Shown one piece after another: positions 9,807-21,965 of a stretch of 64,000 bases of DNA. Source of the stretch: Agrobacterium tumefaciens (lineage in GTDB: Bacteria > Pseudomonadota > Alphaproteobacteria > Rhizobiales > Rhizobiaceae); NCBI GenBank assembly GCA_017744915.1, contig JAGIAH010000014.1:1-64000 (forward strand), given 5' to 3'. Position 1 is the stretch's first letter; each line of letters begins with the position of its first letter. The notes beneath the pieces are model-generated. The model ran no database searches and was not told where the DNA came from. It worked only from the letters and a program-made list of their open reading frames with translations. The translations under genes and the position numbers were made by a program.

Positions 9807-10744
9807 TAATTCGCCTTCAGATCCATGCCGGCATAAAGGCTCGCCACCTCGTCATAACCGTTGAACATCAGGGTAGGGCGGTTCTCCGTGCCGAAAAAGC
9901 CGCCTTCGCCGATACGCTGTTCCGTCGCCTGGCTCCAGCGCGGATGGTCCACATGCGGATTGACGTTGGAATAGAAGCCATATTCGCGGGCATTGGAGTT
10001 TTTCCAGGTCGTTTCCGGTTGTTTTTCGGTGAGCGCAATGCGGACGATGGATTTGATGCCCTTAAAACCGTATTTCCACGGCACGACAAGCCGGATCGGC
10101 GCGCCGTTCTGGTTTGGCAGGGTCTCGCCATAAAGCCCGACGGCGAGGATGGTGAGCGGATGACGTGCTTCATCAAGACGCAGGCCTTCGACATAGGGCC
10201 ATGACAGAGGCTGGAAAAGGCCGCTCTGGCCCGGCATTTCGTCCGGCCGCACCACCGTCTCGAAGGAAACGTATTTTGCGCTGCCCAGCGGCTCCACCTT
10301 GTCGAGCAGTGTGGCGAGCGGAAAACCGATCCACGGAATGACCATCGACCAGCCTTCGACGCAGCGCATGCGATAGGTGCGTTCCTCCAGCGGATATTTC
10401 ATCAGTTCTTCGATGCCGAATTCCTGCGGTTTGGAAACGAGACCATCCACCTTCACCGTCCACGGCGTCGGTTTGAACTTGCCGGAGTACTCCTTCGGAT
10501 CGGATTTTCCGACGCCGAATTCGTAGAAATTATTGTAGCTGGTGACGGCATCGAGCGGGGTGAGCTTGTCATCCAGCTTATAGGCACCGGCCTTGGCGGA
10601 GAGCGGCGCGGCAATGGCCTCGCGTCCTGCCAGTCCTATGGCAGCAAGGCCTGCCGCCGTTCCGAGGAAGTTGCGTCGGGACAGATAAAAGGATTTGGGC
10701 GTTATCTCTGAAGACGCGATATGGGGCGGACGATAGGCGGGCAT
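9803..10744 (-). CDS. msrP: periplasmic methionine-sulfoxide reductase catalytic subunit MsrP
   Basis: MsrP is a molybdopterin enzyme that reduces both stereoisomers of methionine sulfoxide in the periplasm. From ATG 10744, preceded by GGAGG, the 313-residue protein has a twin-arginine signal ([16 protein letters not shown], residues 22-37) and the Mo-ligand cysteine in [10 protein letters not shown] (Cys128). A longer open frame upstream is rejected because it lacks a ribosome site and would bury the Tat signal. Formerly YedY. Confidence 0.95.
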   Translation of the reverse strand: MPAYRPPHIASSEITPKSFYLSRRNFLGTAAGLAAIGLAGREAIAAPLSAKAGAYKLDDKLTPLDAVTSYNNFYEFGVGKSDPKEYSGKFKPTPWTVKVDGLVSKPQEFGIEELMKYPLEERTYRMRCVEGWSMVIPWIGFPLATLLDKVEPLGSAKYVSFETVVRPDEMPGQSGLFQPLSWPYVEGLRLDEARHPLTILAVGLYGETLPNQNGAPIRLVVPWKYGFKGIKSIVRIALTEKQPETTWKNSNAREYGFYSNVNPHVDHPRWSQATEQRIGEGGFFGTENRPTLMFNGYDEVASLYAGMDLKANY

Positions 10745-11054
10745 AAAAACCTCCACAAAAGCCGGGTGCATCGGCGATAAATCGATTATGATAGCCAATA
10801 CGGTCGCTGCACAGATATGTTTCAGCGCTCTGCGGAAAAACAACGCTGAACAGGTGGTAATCGCGCATTTGTGATGGCGTGTCCTCTGCCGATGGTGCCG
10901 AATAGAAAGCGTACCGTACCGAACCGTACTGTTTTGCCCCAAGGTGACAGTGACAGGGCTTGCGGTTTGCGCTAGAAAAACCGCAAAATAGGGCAGGAGC
11001 TATTTTTACCGCGTTTGCGGAATGCGCTCTTCGCCAGAGATCGAGGAAAACACC
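10745..11054. promoter_or_regulatory. divergent msrP-ilvD intergenic region with an inverted repeat
   Basis: The 310 bases must hold promoters for msrP (minus) and ilvD (plus). At 10960-10986 there is a perfect 9-bp dyad (TTGCGGTTT / AAACCGCAA) with a 9-base spacer, 69 bases before the ilvD start, which could be an operator or an mRNA hairpin. Around 10911-10930 a direct repeat of ACCGT/ACCGA units is seen. No leader peptide rich in branched-chain amino acids is visible. Confidence 0.4.
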
Positions 11055-12890
11055 ATGCCAGCCTATCGCTCCAGAACGACAACCCACGGCCGCAACATGG
11101 CGGGCGCGCGCGGCCTTTGGCGCGCCACCGGCATGAAGGACAGCGATTTCGGCAAGCCGATCATCGCGGTGGTCAATTCCTTCACGCAGTTCGTGCCGGG
11201 CCATGTGCACCTGAAAGATCTCGGCCAGCTGGTCGCTCGCGAAATCGAGGCGGCCGGCGGTGTTGCCAAGGAATTCAACACCATCGCGGTTGATGACGGT
11301 ATCGCCATGGGCCATGACGGCATGCTTTATTCGCTGCCGTCGCGCGAGATCATCGCGGATTCGGTGGAATATATGGTCAATGCCCATTGCGCCGATGCGA
11401 TGGTTTGCATTTCCAACTGCGACAAGATCACGCCCGGCATGCTGAATGCGGCCATGCGCCTCAACATTCCCGCGGTCTTCGTATCCGGTGGTCCGATGGA
11501 AGCGGGCAAGGTCGTTCTGCATGGCAAGACGGTCGCGCTCGATCTGGTCGACGCGATGGTGGCTGCCGCTGACGACAAGATTTCCGACGAGGACGTCAAG
11601 GTCATCGAGCGCTCTGCCTGCCCGACCTGTGGTTCCTGTTCCGGCATGTTCACCGCCAATTCCATGAACTGTCTGACCGAGGCGCTTGGCCTGTCCTTGC
11701 CCGGCAACGGCTCGACGCTTGCCACCCACTCGGATCGCAAGCGCCTGTTCGTTGAAGCCGGTCACCTGATCGTCGATCTCGCTCGCCGTTATTACGAGCA
11801 GGATGACGAAACCGTTCTGCCGCGCACCATCGCCAACAAGGCGGCGTTCGAAAACGCCATGTCGCTGGATATCGCCATGGGCGGCTCCACCAACACGGTT
11901 CTGCATATTCTGGCGGCAGCCCATGAGGGCGGCGTCGATTTCGGCATGGAAGACATCGACCGTCTTTCCCGCAAGGTTCCCTGCCTTTCCAAGGTCGCGC
12001 CTGCCAAGCAGGATGTGCATATGGAAGACGTTCACCGCGCCGGCGGCATCATGCGCATTCTGGGTGAGCTTGAGCGCGGTGGCCTCATCAACCGCGATAC
12101 CTATACGGTGCACGAAGCGACGCTGGGCGACGCCATCGACCGTTGGGACATCACCCGCACCAACAGCGAAACGGTGCGGCAGTTCTTCAAGGCTGCTCCC
12201 GGCGGCGTGCCGACGCAGGTGGCCTTCAGCCAGTCCTCGCGCTGGGACGATCTCGATACGGACGGCGAAAACGGCGTTATCCGCTCGGTCGAAAAGCCTT
12301 TCTCCAAGGATGGTGGTCTGGCCGTGCTTTACGGTAACATCGCGCTCGACGGCTGCATCGTGAAGACTGCGGGTGTCGATGAATCCATCCTGAAATTCAC
12401 CGGTCCGGCGGTTGTTTACGAAAGCCAGGACGCGGCCGTGAAGGGCATTCTCGGCAACGAGGTCAAGGCGGGCGACGTCGTCGTCATCCGTTATGAAGGG
12501 CCGAAGGGCGGACCGGGCATGCAGGAAATGCTCTATCCGACCAGCTACCTCAAGTCCAAGGGCCTCGGCAAAGCCTGCGCGCTGATCACCGACGGTCGCT
12601 TCTCCGGTGGCACATCAGGCCTCTCCATCGGTCACGCCTCGCCGGAAGCGGCACAGGGCGGTGCCATCGGCCTCGTGCGTCAGGGTGACCTGATCGAGAT
12701 CGACATTCCGAACCGCACCATCAACCTGAAGGTCTCCGATGCGGAACTGGCGTCGCGCCGCGCCGAGCAGGAAGAGCTGGGCTGGAAGCCGGAAGCACCG
12801 CGCAAGCGCAATGTCACGACGGCACTGAAGGCCTATGCGGCCTTTGCGTCCAGCGCCGACAAGGGTGCTGTGCGGATTCTGCCGGAGTAA
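11055..12890 (+). CDS. ilvD: dihydroxy-acid dehydratase
   Basis: IlvD dehydrates 2,3-dihydroxy acids in valine, isoleucine and pantothenate synthesis with an Fe-S cluster. From ATG 11055 (after GAGGAAA) the protein is 611 residues and begins [19 protein letters not shown], as in E. coli IlvD. Cluster-ligand cysteines appear in [12 protein letters not shown] and [17 protein letters not shown]. It stands alone here, with a palindromic repeat and terminator downstream. Confidence 0.97.
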   Translation: MPAYRSRTTTHGRNMAGARGLWRATGMKDSDFGKPIIAVVNSFTQFVPGHVHLKDLGQLVAREIEAAGGVAKEFNTIAVDDGIAMGHDGMLYSLPSREIIADSVEYMVNAHCADAMVCISNCDKITPGMLNAAMRLNIPAVFVSGGPMEAGKVVLHGKTVALDLVDAMVAAADDKISDEDVKVIERSACPTCGSCSGMFTANSMNCLTEALGLSLPGNGSTLATHSDRKRLFVEAGHLIVDLARRYYEQDDETVLPRTIANKAAFENAMSLDIAMGGSTNTVLHILAAAHEGGVDFGMEDIDRLSRKVPCLSKVAPAKQDVHMEDVHRAGGIMRILGELERGGLINRDTYTVHEATLGDAIDRWDITRTNSETVRQFFKAAPGGVPTQVAFSQSSRWDDLDTDGENGVIRSVEKPFSKDGGLAVLYGNIALDGCIVKTAGVDESILKFTGPAVVYESQDAAVKGILGNEVKAGDVVVIRYEGPKGGPGMQEMLYPTSYLKSKGLGKACALITDGRFSGGTSGLSIGHASPEAAQGGAIGLVRQGDLIEIDIPNRTINLKVSDAELASRRAEQEELGWKPEAPRKRNVTTALKAYAAFASSADKGAVRILPE

Positions 12891-12971
12891 TCCTGTCGCA
12901 GAATGGGGTGGGGTTGCCCCAGGTGGGCAGCTTTCTTCTCGAAGTGTCGCAGAGCGACAACAAGCACGCCT

Positions 12972-13084
12972 CGTCACCCCGGACTTGATCCGGGGTCTAG
13001 CGCGATCAAGTCTTTGATCGCATGAGACTCCTCTCACGGCGCAGACGCGCCGTGGCTGGTTGCCGGATCAGTCCGGCAGGACGG
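12972..13084. repeat. palindromic intergenic repeat, family A copy 1
   Basis: About 113 bases made of imperfect palindromes: CACCCCGGACTTGATCCGGGGT, a central CGCGATCAAG..CTTTGATCGC arm, ACGGCG..CGCCGT and a closing GCCGGATCAGTCCGGC. The same module order, sometimes reversed, recurs at 20168, 57008 and 62987. It resembles rhizobial intergenic mosaic (RIME-type) elements. Confidence 0.8.
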
Positions 13085-13116
13085 AGGAGAGAGCTTCGCA
13101 CCTCGTCTTCAACTTG

Positions 13117-13140
13117 AGCCGCCCTCTGGGGCGGCTTTTT
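13117..13140 (+). terminator. intrinsic terminator
   Basis: Perfect stem AGCCGCCC / GGGCGGCT with a 4-base loop and five T residues. It lies 227 bases after ilvD, beyond the repeat element, and is the likely end of the ilvD transcript. Confidence 0.8.
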
Positions 13141-13343
13141 GCTGTCTGCACCAGATGATGCAACTCAGCTCACAAACAGATTCAATTGCCTCACAGGATG
13201 ATTCTTCGACTGCCTTCAACATTTTGTTTTTCCATCGTAAATGCGAATCTACTTGCAGGCTGTTTCCTATCCCGCAGTCACATTGGAGTGATGTTCGTCC
13301 AGTGGCTCTTTTCCAGAACGCTGGGATGTCTAACTTCATCAAC

Positions 13344-14345
13344 ATGAAAAGACGAACCGCACTCGCCCTCATCGCGTCGCTGCCTCTTGCCCGGCTTGCC
13401 CAGGCGCAGAGCGCCGGCAACAATATCCGTTTTGATCCGTTGCTAAGGCAGGCGGATGCGCTTTCCAGCCTCAAGGCGGTGATTGTCAGCATCGATGGCG
13501 AAGAGGTCGCGAGCCGCGCCTATCATGGCGCCAGCCTCAATGGCTCCACCAATATCAAGTCGGCCTCGAAATCGGTCATTTCGGCGCTGGTGGGCATGGC
13601 GATCGATCGCAGGATCATTACTGGTGCAGACCAGCCGATCGCCACTATTCTGCGCAGTGATTTTCCGCCAAATCCCGATCCTCGGCTGGAGCGGATCACC
13701 ATCGGCAATCTCTTGTCCATGCAATCCGGTCTGGAGCGCATGTCCGGCCCGAATTATGGACGCTGGGTTGCCAGCCGCAACTGGGTGAGAATGGCGCTGG
13801 ATTCCGGTTTTGCCGGAGAGCCCGGCGGCGGCATGCTCTATTCCACGGCATCTACACATCTGCTCTCGGCGATATTGACCAAGGCATCGGGCCGCTCGAC
13901 GCTTTCTCTCGCCCGAGACTGGTTCCGCCCGCTCGAGGGATTTTCCATCGGCGGCTGGGAGCGCGATCCGCAGGGTATCTATCTCGGTGGCAACCAGATG
14001 GCGATGACGGCGCGTTCCCTGCTGGCCTTTGGCGAGCTTTATCGTCTTGGCGGCGTAACGCCTGAGGGTGAGCGGCTGATCTCACAGGAATGGATCAGCC
14101 AGTCCTGGCAGCAGCGCACCAATTCCGTCTTTAATGGCGACGGTTACGGTTATTGCTGGTTCATCAAGGAAATGGCGGGTGAAACGGTCTATTACGCTTG
14201 GGGTTATGGCGGGCAGATGCTCTATATTGTTCCCGCCAGACGGCTTTCCGTGGTCATGACCTCCCGCGAGGATGCGCCTTCGGCCAGAACCGGTTATCGC
14301 GACCAGCTGCATGGGCTTATGGAAAACATCATCCGTGCGGTGTGA
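13344..14345 (+). CDS. secreted serine hydrolase of the class C beta-lactamase family
   Basis: The 333-residue protein begins MKRRTALALIASLPLARLAQA, an export signal with a double arginine, so it is probably periplasmic. The catalytic SxxK motif is in KSASKSVISALVG and the class C-like tyrosine region is around GGGMLYSTASTHLLSAIL. C-terminal GYGGQMLYIVP may supply the third motif. This family includes esterases, peptidases and 6-aminohexanoate-dimer hydrolases, so the substrate is unknown. No strong ribosome site is seen; ATG 13326 is an alternative start. Confidence 0.75.
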   Translation: MKRRTALALIASLPLARLAQAQSAGNNIRFDPLLRQADALSSLKAVIVSIDGEEVASRAYHGASLNGSTNIKSASKSVISALVGMAIDRRIITGADQPIATILRSDFPPNPDPRLERITIGNLLSMQSGLERMSGPNYGRWVASRNWVRMALDSGFAGEPGGGMLYSTASTHLLSAILTKASGRSTLSLARDWFRPLEGFSIGGWERDPQGIYLGGNQMAMTARSLLAFGELYRLGGVTPEGERLISQEWISQSWQQRTNSVFNGDGYGYCWFIKEMAGETVYYAWGYGGQMLYIVPARRLSVVMTSREDAPSARTGYRDQLHGLMENIIRAV

Positions 14346-14361
14346 GGGCAGGCGGTAGAGA

Positions 14362-14712
14362 TCAGAGCGGGCGGTTGATGCTCTGGAAGGCTTCGCCGAG
14401 TTTCTTCATCCGTTCCTCATAGGCACCCGTCAGGCAGGCCACGTCGGCTGTGCATTCCTGGCGTTTCTTCAGCCACCGGCTCTGTTCGTCGCGCAGCGTA
14501 TCGCGCGCACCCATGGCCATCAACTGGGTGAGGATGTCGAAGGTGGTGGCCATCTTCACATCCTGGTCATTCAGCGCGCGGTTGTCGCAGATCGCCTTTT
14601 CGTCGGCCGCCAGATCGGGTTTGCTGCAATCGAAGCTTGCCGCGCTGGCCGGTGTAACGAAGGAGGAGGCGAGGAGGGTGGCTGCGGCGAGGAGGCTTGG
14701 TTTCAGATGCAT
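14362..14712 (-). CDS. secreted LprI/DUF1311-like protein
   Basis: A 116-residue protein with a signal peptide (cleavage likely after ASA, residue 24) and a mature domain beginning SFDCSKPDLAADEKAICDNRAL. The pattern, with LRDEQSRWLKKRQECTADVACL following, fits PF07007, which includes the mycobacterial lysozyme inhibitor LprI. Four cysteines probably form two disulfides in the periplasm. Inhibitor function here is not shown. It converges with the serine hydrolase gene, 16 bases away. Confidence 0.75.
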   Translation of the reverse strand: MHLKPSLLAAATLLASSFVTPASAASFDCSKPDLAADEKAICDNRALNDQDVKMATTFDILTQLMAMGARDTLRDEQSRWLKKRQECTADVACLTGAYEERMKKLGEAFQSINRPL

Positions 14713-14885
14713 GGATCGTCTCTTTTAAGGACAGTCGGATGCCGGTGAAACCAGAAAGGGGCGCTGTTGGTTCCAATTGCGTGAACCGATCCCCGCCTGG
14801 AAAAGCTTGGCCATCATCTTGCCGCTCTTTGCTTTACAGGCTTTGGCGTTATAACTCCATCATACTGATGACGATGAGGAATCAC

Positions 14886-16288
<1,403 letters not shown>

Positions 16289-16292
<4 letters not shown>

Positions 16293-17605
16293 GCGACGAT
16301 CTCTTCGCCCCGCAAGTGCCCGTGGAGGTCGCCAACCGGCGGCCTCTCGCCGATCGCCTGCGTCCGAAGACGCTTGCCGAGGTGAGCGGGCAGCCGCATC
16401 TGACGGGCGAAGAGGGCGTTCTGCGCCGCATGATCGATAGCGGCTCCCTGGGGTCGATGATCTTCTGGGGCCCGCCCGGCACCGGCAAGACCACGGTTGC
16501 CCGCCTGCTTTCCGGCGAGGCGGGGCTGGCCTTCGAACAGATTTCGGCGATCTTTTCAGGTGTCGCCGATCTCAAGAAAGTCTTTGAAGCGGCGCGCACG
16601 CGCCGGATGAATGGCCGGCAGACGCTGCTTTTCGTCGATGAGATTCATCGCTTCAACCGCGCCCAGCAGGATAGCTTCCTGCCGGTCATGGAAGACGGCA
16701 CCATCATTCTCGTTGGTGCCACCACCGAAAACCCGTCCTTCGAACTCAATGCCGCTCTTCTGTCGCGGGCGCGTGTGCTGACCTTCCGCTCGCATGACGA
16801 GGAGAGCCTGAGCGAACTTCTGAAACGTGCCGAGGAAGCCGAGCAGAAACCGCTGCCCTTGACGGAGGATGCGCGGGCAAGCCTCATCCGTATGGCCGAT
16901 GGCGATGGCCGCGCGGTGCTGACGCTTGCCGAAGAGGTCTGGCGCGCGGCGCGCAGGGATGAGACCTTCGATACCGAAGGGTTGACCCGCATCGTGCAGC
17001 GCCGCGCCCCGGTCTATGACAAGAGCCAGGACGGCCATTACAATCTCATTTCCGCGCTGCATAAGTCCGTGCGCGGTTCGGATCCGGATGCTGCACTTTA
17101 TTATCTCGCCCGCATGTTCGATGCCGGCGAAGACCCGCTCTATATCGGCCGTCGGCTGGTGCGCATGGCGGTGGAGGATATCGGCCTTGCCGATCCGCAG
17201 GCGCTTGCCGTCTGCAACGCCGCCAAGGATGCCTATGATTATCTCGGCTCACCGGAAGGGGAGCTCGCGCTGGCGCAGGCCTGCGTCTACCTCGCCACCG
17301 CCCCGAAATCGAACGCCGTCTATACCGCCTTCAAGGCGGCGATGCGGGCGGCCAAGGAAAACGGCTCGCTGGTGCCGCCGAAACATATTCTGAACGCCCC
17401 GACCAAGCTCATGAAGGGTGAGGGTTACGGTGACGGTTATCGTTATGACCATGACGAGCCGGACGCCTTTTCCGGGCAGGATTATTTCCCGGAGAAAATG
17501 GGGCGCACGACCTTTTACGATCCCCCGGACCGGGGCTTCGAGCGGGAAATCCGCAAGCGTCTCGACTGGTGGGCGAAGCTGCGCCGGGAGCGTGGCGCGC
17601 GCTGA
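16289..17605 (+). CDS. rarA: replication-associated recombination protein A (RarA/MgsA AAA ATPase)
   Basis: RarA is a clamp-loader-like AAA+ ATPase acting at stalled replication forks. The 438-residue protein has Walker A GPPGTGKTT at residues 61-69, Walker B LLFVDEIHRFN from 113, and sensor 1 GATTENPSFELN. The C-terminal half matches the MgsA tetramerisation domain (YLARMFDAGEDPLYIGRRL). It starts at an ATGA overlap with the protease gene and is probably co-translated. Confidence 0.95.
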
Positions 17606-17719
17606 CCTCGTCACGCGGTTTGGCCGAAGCCCATATCGCGCATCGATCTTCATAAACAGAATCAAGCCGCTGGCAAAAAGAGTCGCGAAGTCGCGACAAC
17701 TGGCTGTTTTTAAAGGAAA

Positions 17720-18034
17720 TCAGGATGCCTTGCGATGCGGCGCGGCCTGCGGCTGGGCGGGCAGCATCTTGACCGAGGATTCCGCCAGACCGCTATGACC
17801 TTCGGCATCGATTACCAGATGCCAGTGCATCGTTTCGGGAATGGCGATGCGGATCGGCGATTTTTTCGCGACGCCGCCGAGATATTTGAAATCCAGCAAT
17901 TCGGTAAAGCGCTGGAAGTTCGCACCCGTCATCAGCCGAACATTGTTGATGGATGACAGGGATACTTCGATGACCGTGCCGGCCCGCAGTTCCTTCAGGT
18001 CATAATGTGTGTAGCGAAAATTCGGCCGGGCCAT
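17720..18034 (-). CDS. DUF1883 domain protein
   Basis: A 104-residue protein starting MARPNFRYTHYDLKELRAGT, with GGAGG upstream of ATG 18034. The body (VIEVSLSSINNVRLMTGANF..) matches DUF1883, a small family of unknown function, sometimes found fused to TIR domains. Here it is a single domain and cytosolic. It is divergent from the chemoreceptor gene. A longer open frame upstream lacks support. Confidence 0.75.
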   Translation of the reverse strand: MARPNFRYTHYDLKELRAGTVIEVSLSSINNVRLMTGANFQRFTELLDFKYLGGVAKKSPIRIAIPETMHWHLVIDAEGHSGLAESSVKMLPAQPQAAPHRKAS

Positions 18035-18277
18035 CGCGCGCCTCCGTGTAACGTAATTTTGGTCAAAGAGGATAGGGGCCGCACGGTTAACGCTGTCTTT
18101 AAATGCCGTGGATCGGCCTCGAAATTCGCGCGTGCCGCCGCCGTCTGGAATGAAGGTGTGAACATCTATGGGTGCAAAGGAATAATACCAACGTATAATA
18201 TGTGTATTTAATAATAATAAATTTTTTGCCTTTAACATTGCCCGGTCGAAGTGCAATCGGCGATGTTGAGGGGGAAC

Positions 18278-20092
18278 ATGAAAAACGTAACGATATCTAT
18301 GCGCCTTTATGCGCTCGTCGCATTGTTTCTGGCAATACTGGCTGCGGCCCTGACATTCAGCCTGTTCGAGAGCTACCATGAAATGGAGCGCGAGCGCAAA
18401 GCCGGCCTTGCGGCGATGAACGAAACGGCGGTTGCCATTCTCGACCAATATTACCGGCTGGAACAGGCTGGAAGCCTGACGCGCGAGGCGGCGCAGCAGC
18501 AGGCCAAGACAACCATTGCGGCGATGCGCTATGGCAAGGGCAGCGGTTATTTCTGGATCAACGACATGCATCCCAAAATGGTGATGCATCCGATCAAGCC
18601 CGAGATGAACGGCACGGACCTTACCGCCAACAAGGACCCGAATGGCAAGGCGCTGTTCGTCGAGTTCGTGAATACGGTGAAGGCCGGCGGGCAGGGCTTT
18701 GTCGATTATTACTGGCCGAAACCCGGTGCGCCGGAGCCGGTCGAGAAATTTTCCCATGTCGCCGGTTTCGCCCCCTGGGGATGGATCGTCGGCACCGGCG
18801 TTTATGTCGATGACCTGGAAGCAGTGTTCTGGCGCGACGTCTATTTTAATGGCGGTGTCTGTCTCCTAGCGGGCCTTCTTGTGGTCGGTGTGGCTGCCGC
18901 CGTCGTGCGCAGCGTGACACGGCCGATCGATCTCATTCGCCAGAGCATGCGGCGGATTGCCGACGGTGACGGCGAGGCCGAAATCCAGTTTGCCGACCGC
19001 CGCAATGAAATCGGCGCGATTGCCAAGACGCTGCTGGTGTTGCGCGACAGCGTCAATGAGCGCAGCGCGCTGCAGGCTCGCGAGGCGGACCAGCAACGGG
19101 CGCTGGAGGAGGCGCGGCATGGCAACGAGATGGTTCTACGCTCCGCATCCGAGCGGCAGGCCCATGCCATGGAGCGGCTGGGCAATGCGCTCGAGACACT
19201 TGCCAATGGCGATCTGACCGTCGAACTGTCGGATATCGGCGCGGATTACGAAAAACTGCGCGTGGATTTCAATCGTGCCGTCGGCGCGCTGCATGGCGCG
19301 ATCGAGGCGATTGCCAGAACCGGCCATGTCGTCAATGACAGCGCTTCCGACATCAGCGGCGCGACCGGCAATCTTTCCCGCCGGACCGAACAGCAGGCGG
19401 CGGCGCTGGAAGAGACGGCGGCCGCTCTGGACGAGATCACCGCCACCGTGCGCACCGCCTCCGAACGGGCCAATGAAGCCCGGCAGATGGTGCAGGACAC
19501 GAAAACCAGCGCAGGCCGTTCGGGCGAGATCGTCCGCAATGCCGTTGAAGCCATGGGCCGCATCGAGGACTCCTCGAAGCGCATCGGGCAGATCATCTCC
19601 GTCATCGATGAAATCGCCTTCCAGACCAACCTTCTGGCACTGAATGCCGGCGTCGAGGCGGCGCGGGCGGGCGAGGCGGGGCGCGGTTTTGCCGTGGTGG
19701 CGCAGGAAGTGCGTGAACTGGCGCAACGCTCCGCCAATGCCGCCAAGGAGATCAAGACGCTCATCAACCGCTCGGCGGAAGAGGTGGGCGGCGGCGTCGC
19801 ACTCGTGCGCTCCACCGGCGATGCGCTCGACGAGATCGTGGCACTGGTCAACCGCGTCGAAGGCCATGTGAATTCCATCGCCACGGCGGCGCGGGAACAG
19901 GCGACCGGCCTGCAGGAGATCAATACCTCCGTCAACCACATGGACCAGATGACCCAGCAGAACGCCGCCATGGTGGAAGAGACGACCGCAGCCAGCCAGA
20001 CACTGGCCGAAGAAAGCCAGCAGCTGCGGGCGCTGCTTTCGCGTTTCGAACTGGGGCAGGGTGCGGCGCGCGCGGTTTCGCGGGCGGCGTGA
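18278..20092 (+). CDS. methyl-accepting chemotaxis protein with a single-Cache sensor
   Basis: The 604-residue chemoreceptor has a first membrane segment at about residues 10-30, a periplasmic single-Cache (sCache_2) domain with the block [20 protein letters not shown], a second membrane segment near 190-212, HAMP regions, and the methyl-accepting signalling domain with the hairpin-tip block [23 protein letters not shown] split across it. It should feed CheA/CheW. Ligand unknown; related Cache domains bind small carboxylates. The start at 18278 follows a G-rich site. Confidence 0.92.
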   Translation: MKNVTISMRLYALVALFLAILAAALTFSLFESYHEMERERKAGLAAMNETAVAILDQYYRLEQAGSLTREAAQQQAKTTIAAMRYGKGSGYFWINDMHPKMVMHPIKPEMNGTDLTANKDPNGKALFVEFVNTVKAGGQGFVDYYWPKPGAPEPVEKFSHVAGFAPWGWIVGTGVYVDDLEAVFWRDVYFNGGVCLLAGLLVVGVAAAVVRSVTRPIDLIRQSMRRIADGDGEAEIQFADRRNEIGAIAKTLLVLRDSVNERSALQAREADQQRALEEARHGNEMVLRSASERQAHAMERLGNALETLANGDLTVELSDIGADYEKLRVDFNRAVGALHGAIEAIARTGHVVNDSASDISGATGNLSRRTEQQAAALEETAAALDEITATVRTASERANEARQMVQDTKTSAGRSGEIVRNAVEAMGRIEDSSKRIGQIISVIDEIAFQTNLLALNAGVEAARAGEAGRGFAVVAQEVRELAQRSANAAKEIKTLINRSAEEVGGGVALVRSTGDALDEIVALVNRVEGHVNSIATAAREQATGLQEINTSVNHMDQMTQQNAAMVEETTAASQTLAEESQQLRALLSRFELGQGAARAVSRAA

Positions 20093-20113
20093 TTTGATTT
20101 ACAGGGATGAGTG

Positions 20114-20140
20114 AAGGGCGCGGCTGCCGCTGCGCCCTTT
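20114..20140 (+). terminator. terminator-like hairpin after the chemoreceptor gene
   Basis: Stem AAGGGCGC / GCGCCCTT with a 10-base loop and three T residues, 21 bases after the stop codon. The T tract is short, so efficiency is uncertain. Confidence 0.6.
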
Positions 20141-20167
20141 GCCATTGGCGAGATGCAAACCGTTCTT

Positions 20168-20285
20168 CCGTCATGCCGGACTTGATCCGGCCGCCCCCAG
20201 TCTCGGTGCGTCTGCTCCGTGAGAAGACTCTCTTGCGATCAAGGACTTGATCGCGCTGGACCCCGGATCAACTCCGGGGTGACGG
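20168..20285. repeat. palindromic intergenic repeat, family A copy 2
   Basis: About 118 bases with the arms CCGGACTTGATCCGG, a central GCGATCAAGGACTTGATCGC palindrome and ACCCCGGATCAACTCCGGGGT, bounded by CCGTCA and TGACGG ends. It shares module order with the copies at 57008 and 62987. The rest of the gap to 20493 holds nothing I can identify except upstream signals of the next gene. Confidence 0.85.
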
Positions 20286-20493
20286 AGTGCGGACGTTGCG
20301 GTTTCGCCGGAAATCCTCGTTTGGCGGACATCACCAAAGCCTTTGCGAGTTTCGGTTCGGCTTCTCCGTCTGCAGTGTCGCGCGACAGGCCATTTCGTTA
20401 TTTCCCGCAACCAATAAGGTTTCGTTTACCTCATTTCTTTAAAATTTGTCCTGTATTGCCGCGATAGCGGCCGCTGAAGGTACAGGTTCTCGT

Positions 20494-21807
20494 ATGGCGT
20501 ATGTTTCCCTTCCGCGTCGTCTTGTGACGTTGCTGATGATTTCCACGGTCATGGTGTCGTGTTCGGCGGAGGGTCTCGTGCCTCCGGCGGAGGTGGATGG
20601 CACCACGCGCGTCAGCGCCATTCGCTCGTCGCGGCAGCAGGGTTACAGTGCACCGGCCGGGGCCGTCTATCAGGCCGAGCGGGCCGGACAGAGCGCCGAT
20701 TATCCTTCCGCCATATCGCAGCCGATGCCGGAACCCTACGCCTCTCAGGATCCGCTGCTGCGGTCGCCGCAGGGCGGGCAGGGTTATTCCACGCTCGACG
20801 CGCAGCACCAGGCGCGCATGGCGGCCAGCGGCCATGCCAATATGCCTTCCCAGACGATGCAAAGCCAAACCATGCAGAATGAGGCCATGCAAGGCCAGAC
20901 CATGCCCGCGCAGCAGATGGCCGGTAACCAGATCGCCGAAGGCGAGGGCGGCGTGAACATGGATTCCATGCTGGGTGTGGAACCGGTTCGCGGCCTTGCC
21001 GAAGAACAGGATGCGCAGATCGCCGAGGGCGCTTCGACGCAGCCGGTGGTGGATGGCATCGGTACGGACAATCCGGTGGCCATGTCTCCCGCGCGCCGGC
21101 AACCGGCCTCCAGCCAGTCACGCCTGATACCGCCGCCACCGCCCGGTTCCTCTTCCCGCCGCCAGCCCGTGGAGGAAGTGGCCATGCTCATGCCGAACGA
21201 TCCGATGGCGGGTGGCGGGATGCAGAGCAACCGGCAGATGCCGCCCGGCGTCATGCCGTCCTCCGAAGTTGCCTGCCGCAGCGAATTGCGCCGTCTCGGC
21301 GTCGCCTTCCGCGACGTCGCCCGTATTGCCGACGGCCCGACCTGCGGCATCGATTATCCGATCGAACTCAGCGGTCTTGCCAGCGGTGTCGCCATTCGCC
21401 CGGCGGTGAAGCTCAATTGCCAGGTCACGCTTGCCTTCGCCAAATGGGTGAAGTTCGAACTCGTGCCGTCCTCGCGCTTCCGCTATCTCTCGGGCGTCGG
21501 TCGCATCACGCCGATGGGCGGTTATTCCTGCCGCAAGATGAACTCCCGTTCCAGCAATCCCTGGTCCGAACATGCGCGCGGCAATGCCATCGATATCGGC
21601 ACCATTACGCTGAAGAACGGTAAGGAGATCGACGTCCGCAAGAAGAGCTTCTTCGCCTTCCGCGAAAAGGCGCTGCTGAAGGCGGTGAGGTCCGACAGCT
21701 GCAAATATTTTTCGACCGTTCTCGGGCCGGGCAGCGATCCCAATCACTGGAACCATTTCCACTTCGACCTGCGCACGCGCAAATCCGGTTACAGGCATTG
21801 CGATTAG
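20494..21807 (+). CDS. extensin-like domain lipoprotein
   Basis: The 437-residue protein begins MAYVSLPRRLVTLLMIST and has a lipobox-like VMVSC at about residue 25, so it is probably a lipoprotein. A low-complexity, Gln/Met/Pro-rich middle (short repeats of the type QTMQSQTMQNEAMQGQ) links to a C-terminal extensin-like domain (from CRSELRRLGVAF; NPWSEHARGNAIDIG; DPNHWNHFHFD). The His/Asp pattern resembles LAS/DD-peptidase metal sites, so a cell-wall role is plausible but unproven. Confidence 0.8.
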   Translation: MAYVSLPRRLVTLLMISTVMVSCSAEGLVPPAEVDGTTRVSAIRSSRQQGYSAPAGAVYQAERAGQSADYPSAISQPMPEPYASQDPLLRSPQGGQGYSTLDAQHQARMAASGHANMPSQTMQSQTMQNEAMQGQTMPAQQMAGNQIAEGEGGVNMDSMLGVEPVRGLAEEQDAQIAEGASTQPVVDGIGTDNPVAMSPARRQPASSQSRLIPPPPPGSSSRRQPVEEVAMLMPNDPMAGGGMQSNRQMPPGVMPSSEVACRSELRRLGVAFRDVARIADGPTCGIDYPIELSGLASGVAIRPAVKLNCQVTLAFAKWVKFELVPSSRFRYLSGVGRITPMGGYSCRKMNSRSSNPWSEHARGNAIDIGTITLKNGKEIDVRKKSFFAFREKALLKAVRSDSCKYFSTVLGPGSDPNHWNHFHFDLRTRKSGYRHCD

Positions 21808-21872
21808 GGTGTGCAAGGACAGTGTGTGAGTGGGCGACGAGAGTTGTGGGGTGTGGTCACTCCCTCAGTTTT

Positions 21873-21903
21873 CCGTCATTCCGGCTCGAGGCCAGTATGA
21901 CGG
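21873..21903. repeat. short palindromic remnant with CCGTCAT/ATGACGG ends
   Basis: A 31-base imperfect palindrome bounded by CCGTCAT and ATGACGG, with CCGGC/GGCC inner arms. The ends match those of the longer repeat families in this window, so it looks like a shortened derivative. Confidence 0.5.
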
Positions 21904-21965
21904 AGGTGAGGAATGGCGTCAGAATCGAGGACCCAACCTTGTCATTCACCTGTTCCCATGCCCAC

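Noticed and set aside
10578-12113. 511-codon minus-strand frame opposite ilvD
   Set aside because: It runs through ilvD and the msrP start region, has no domain, and both flanking real genes are well supported.
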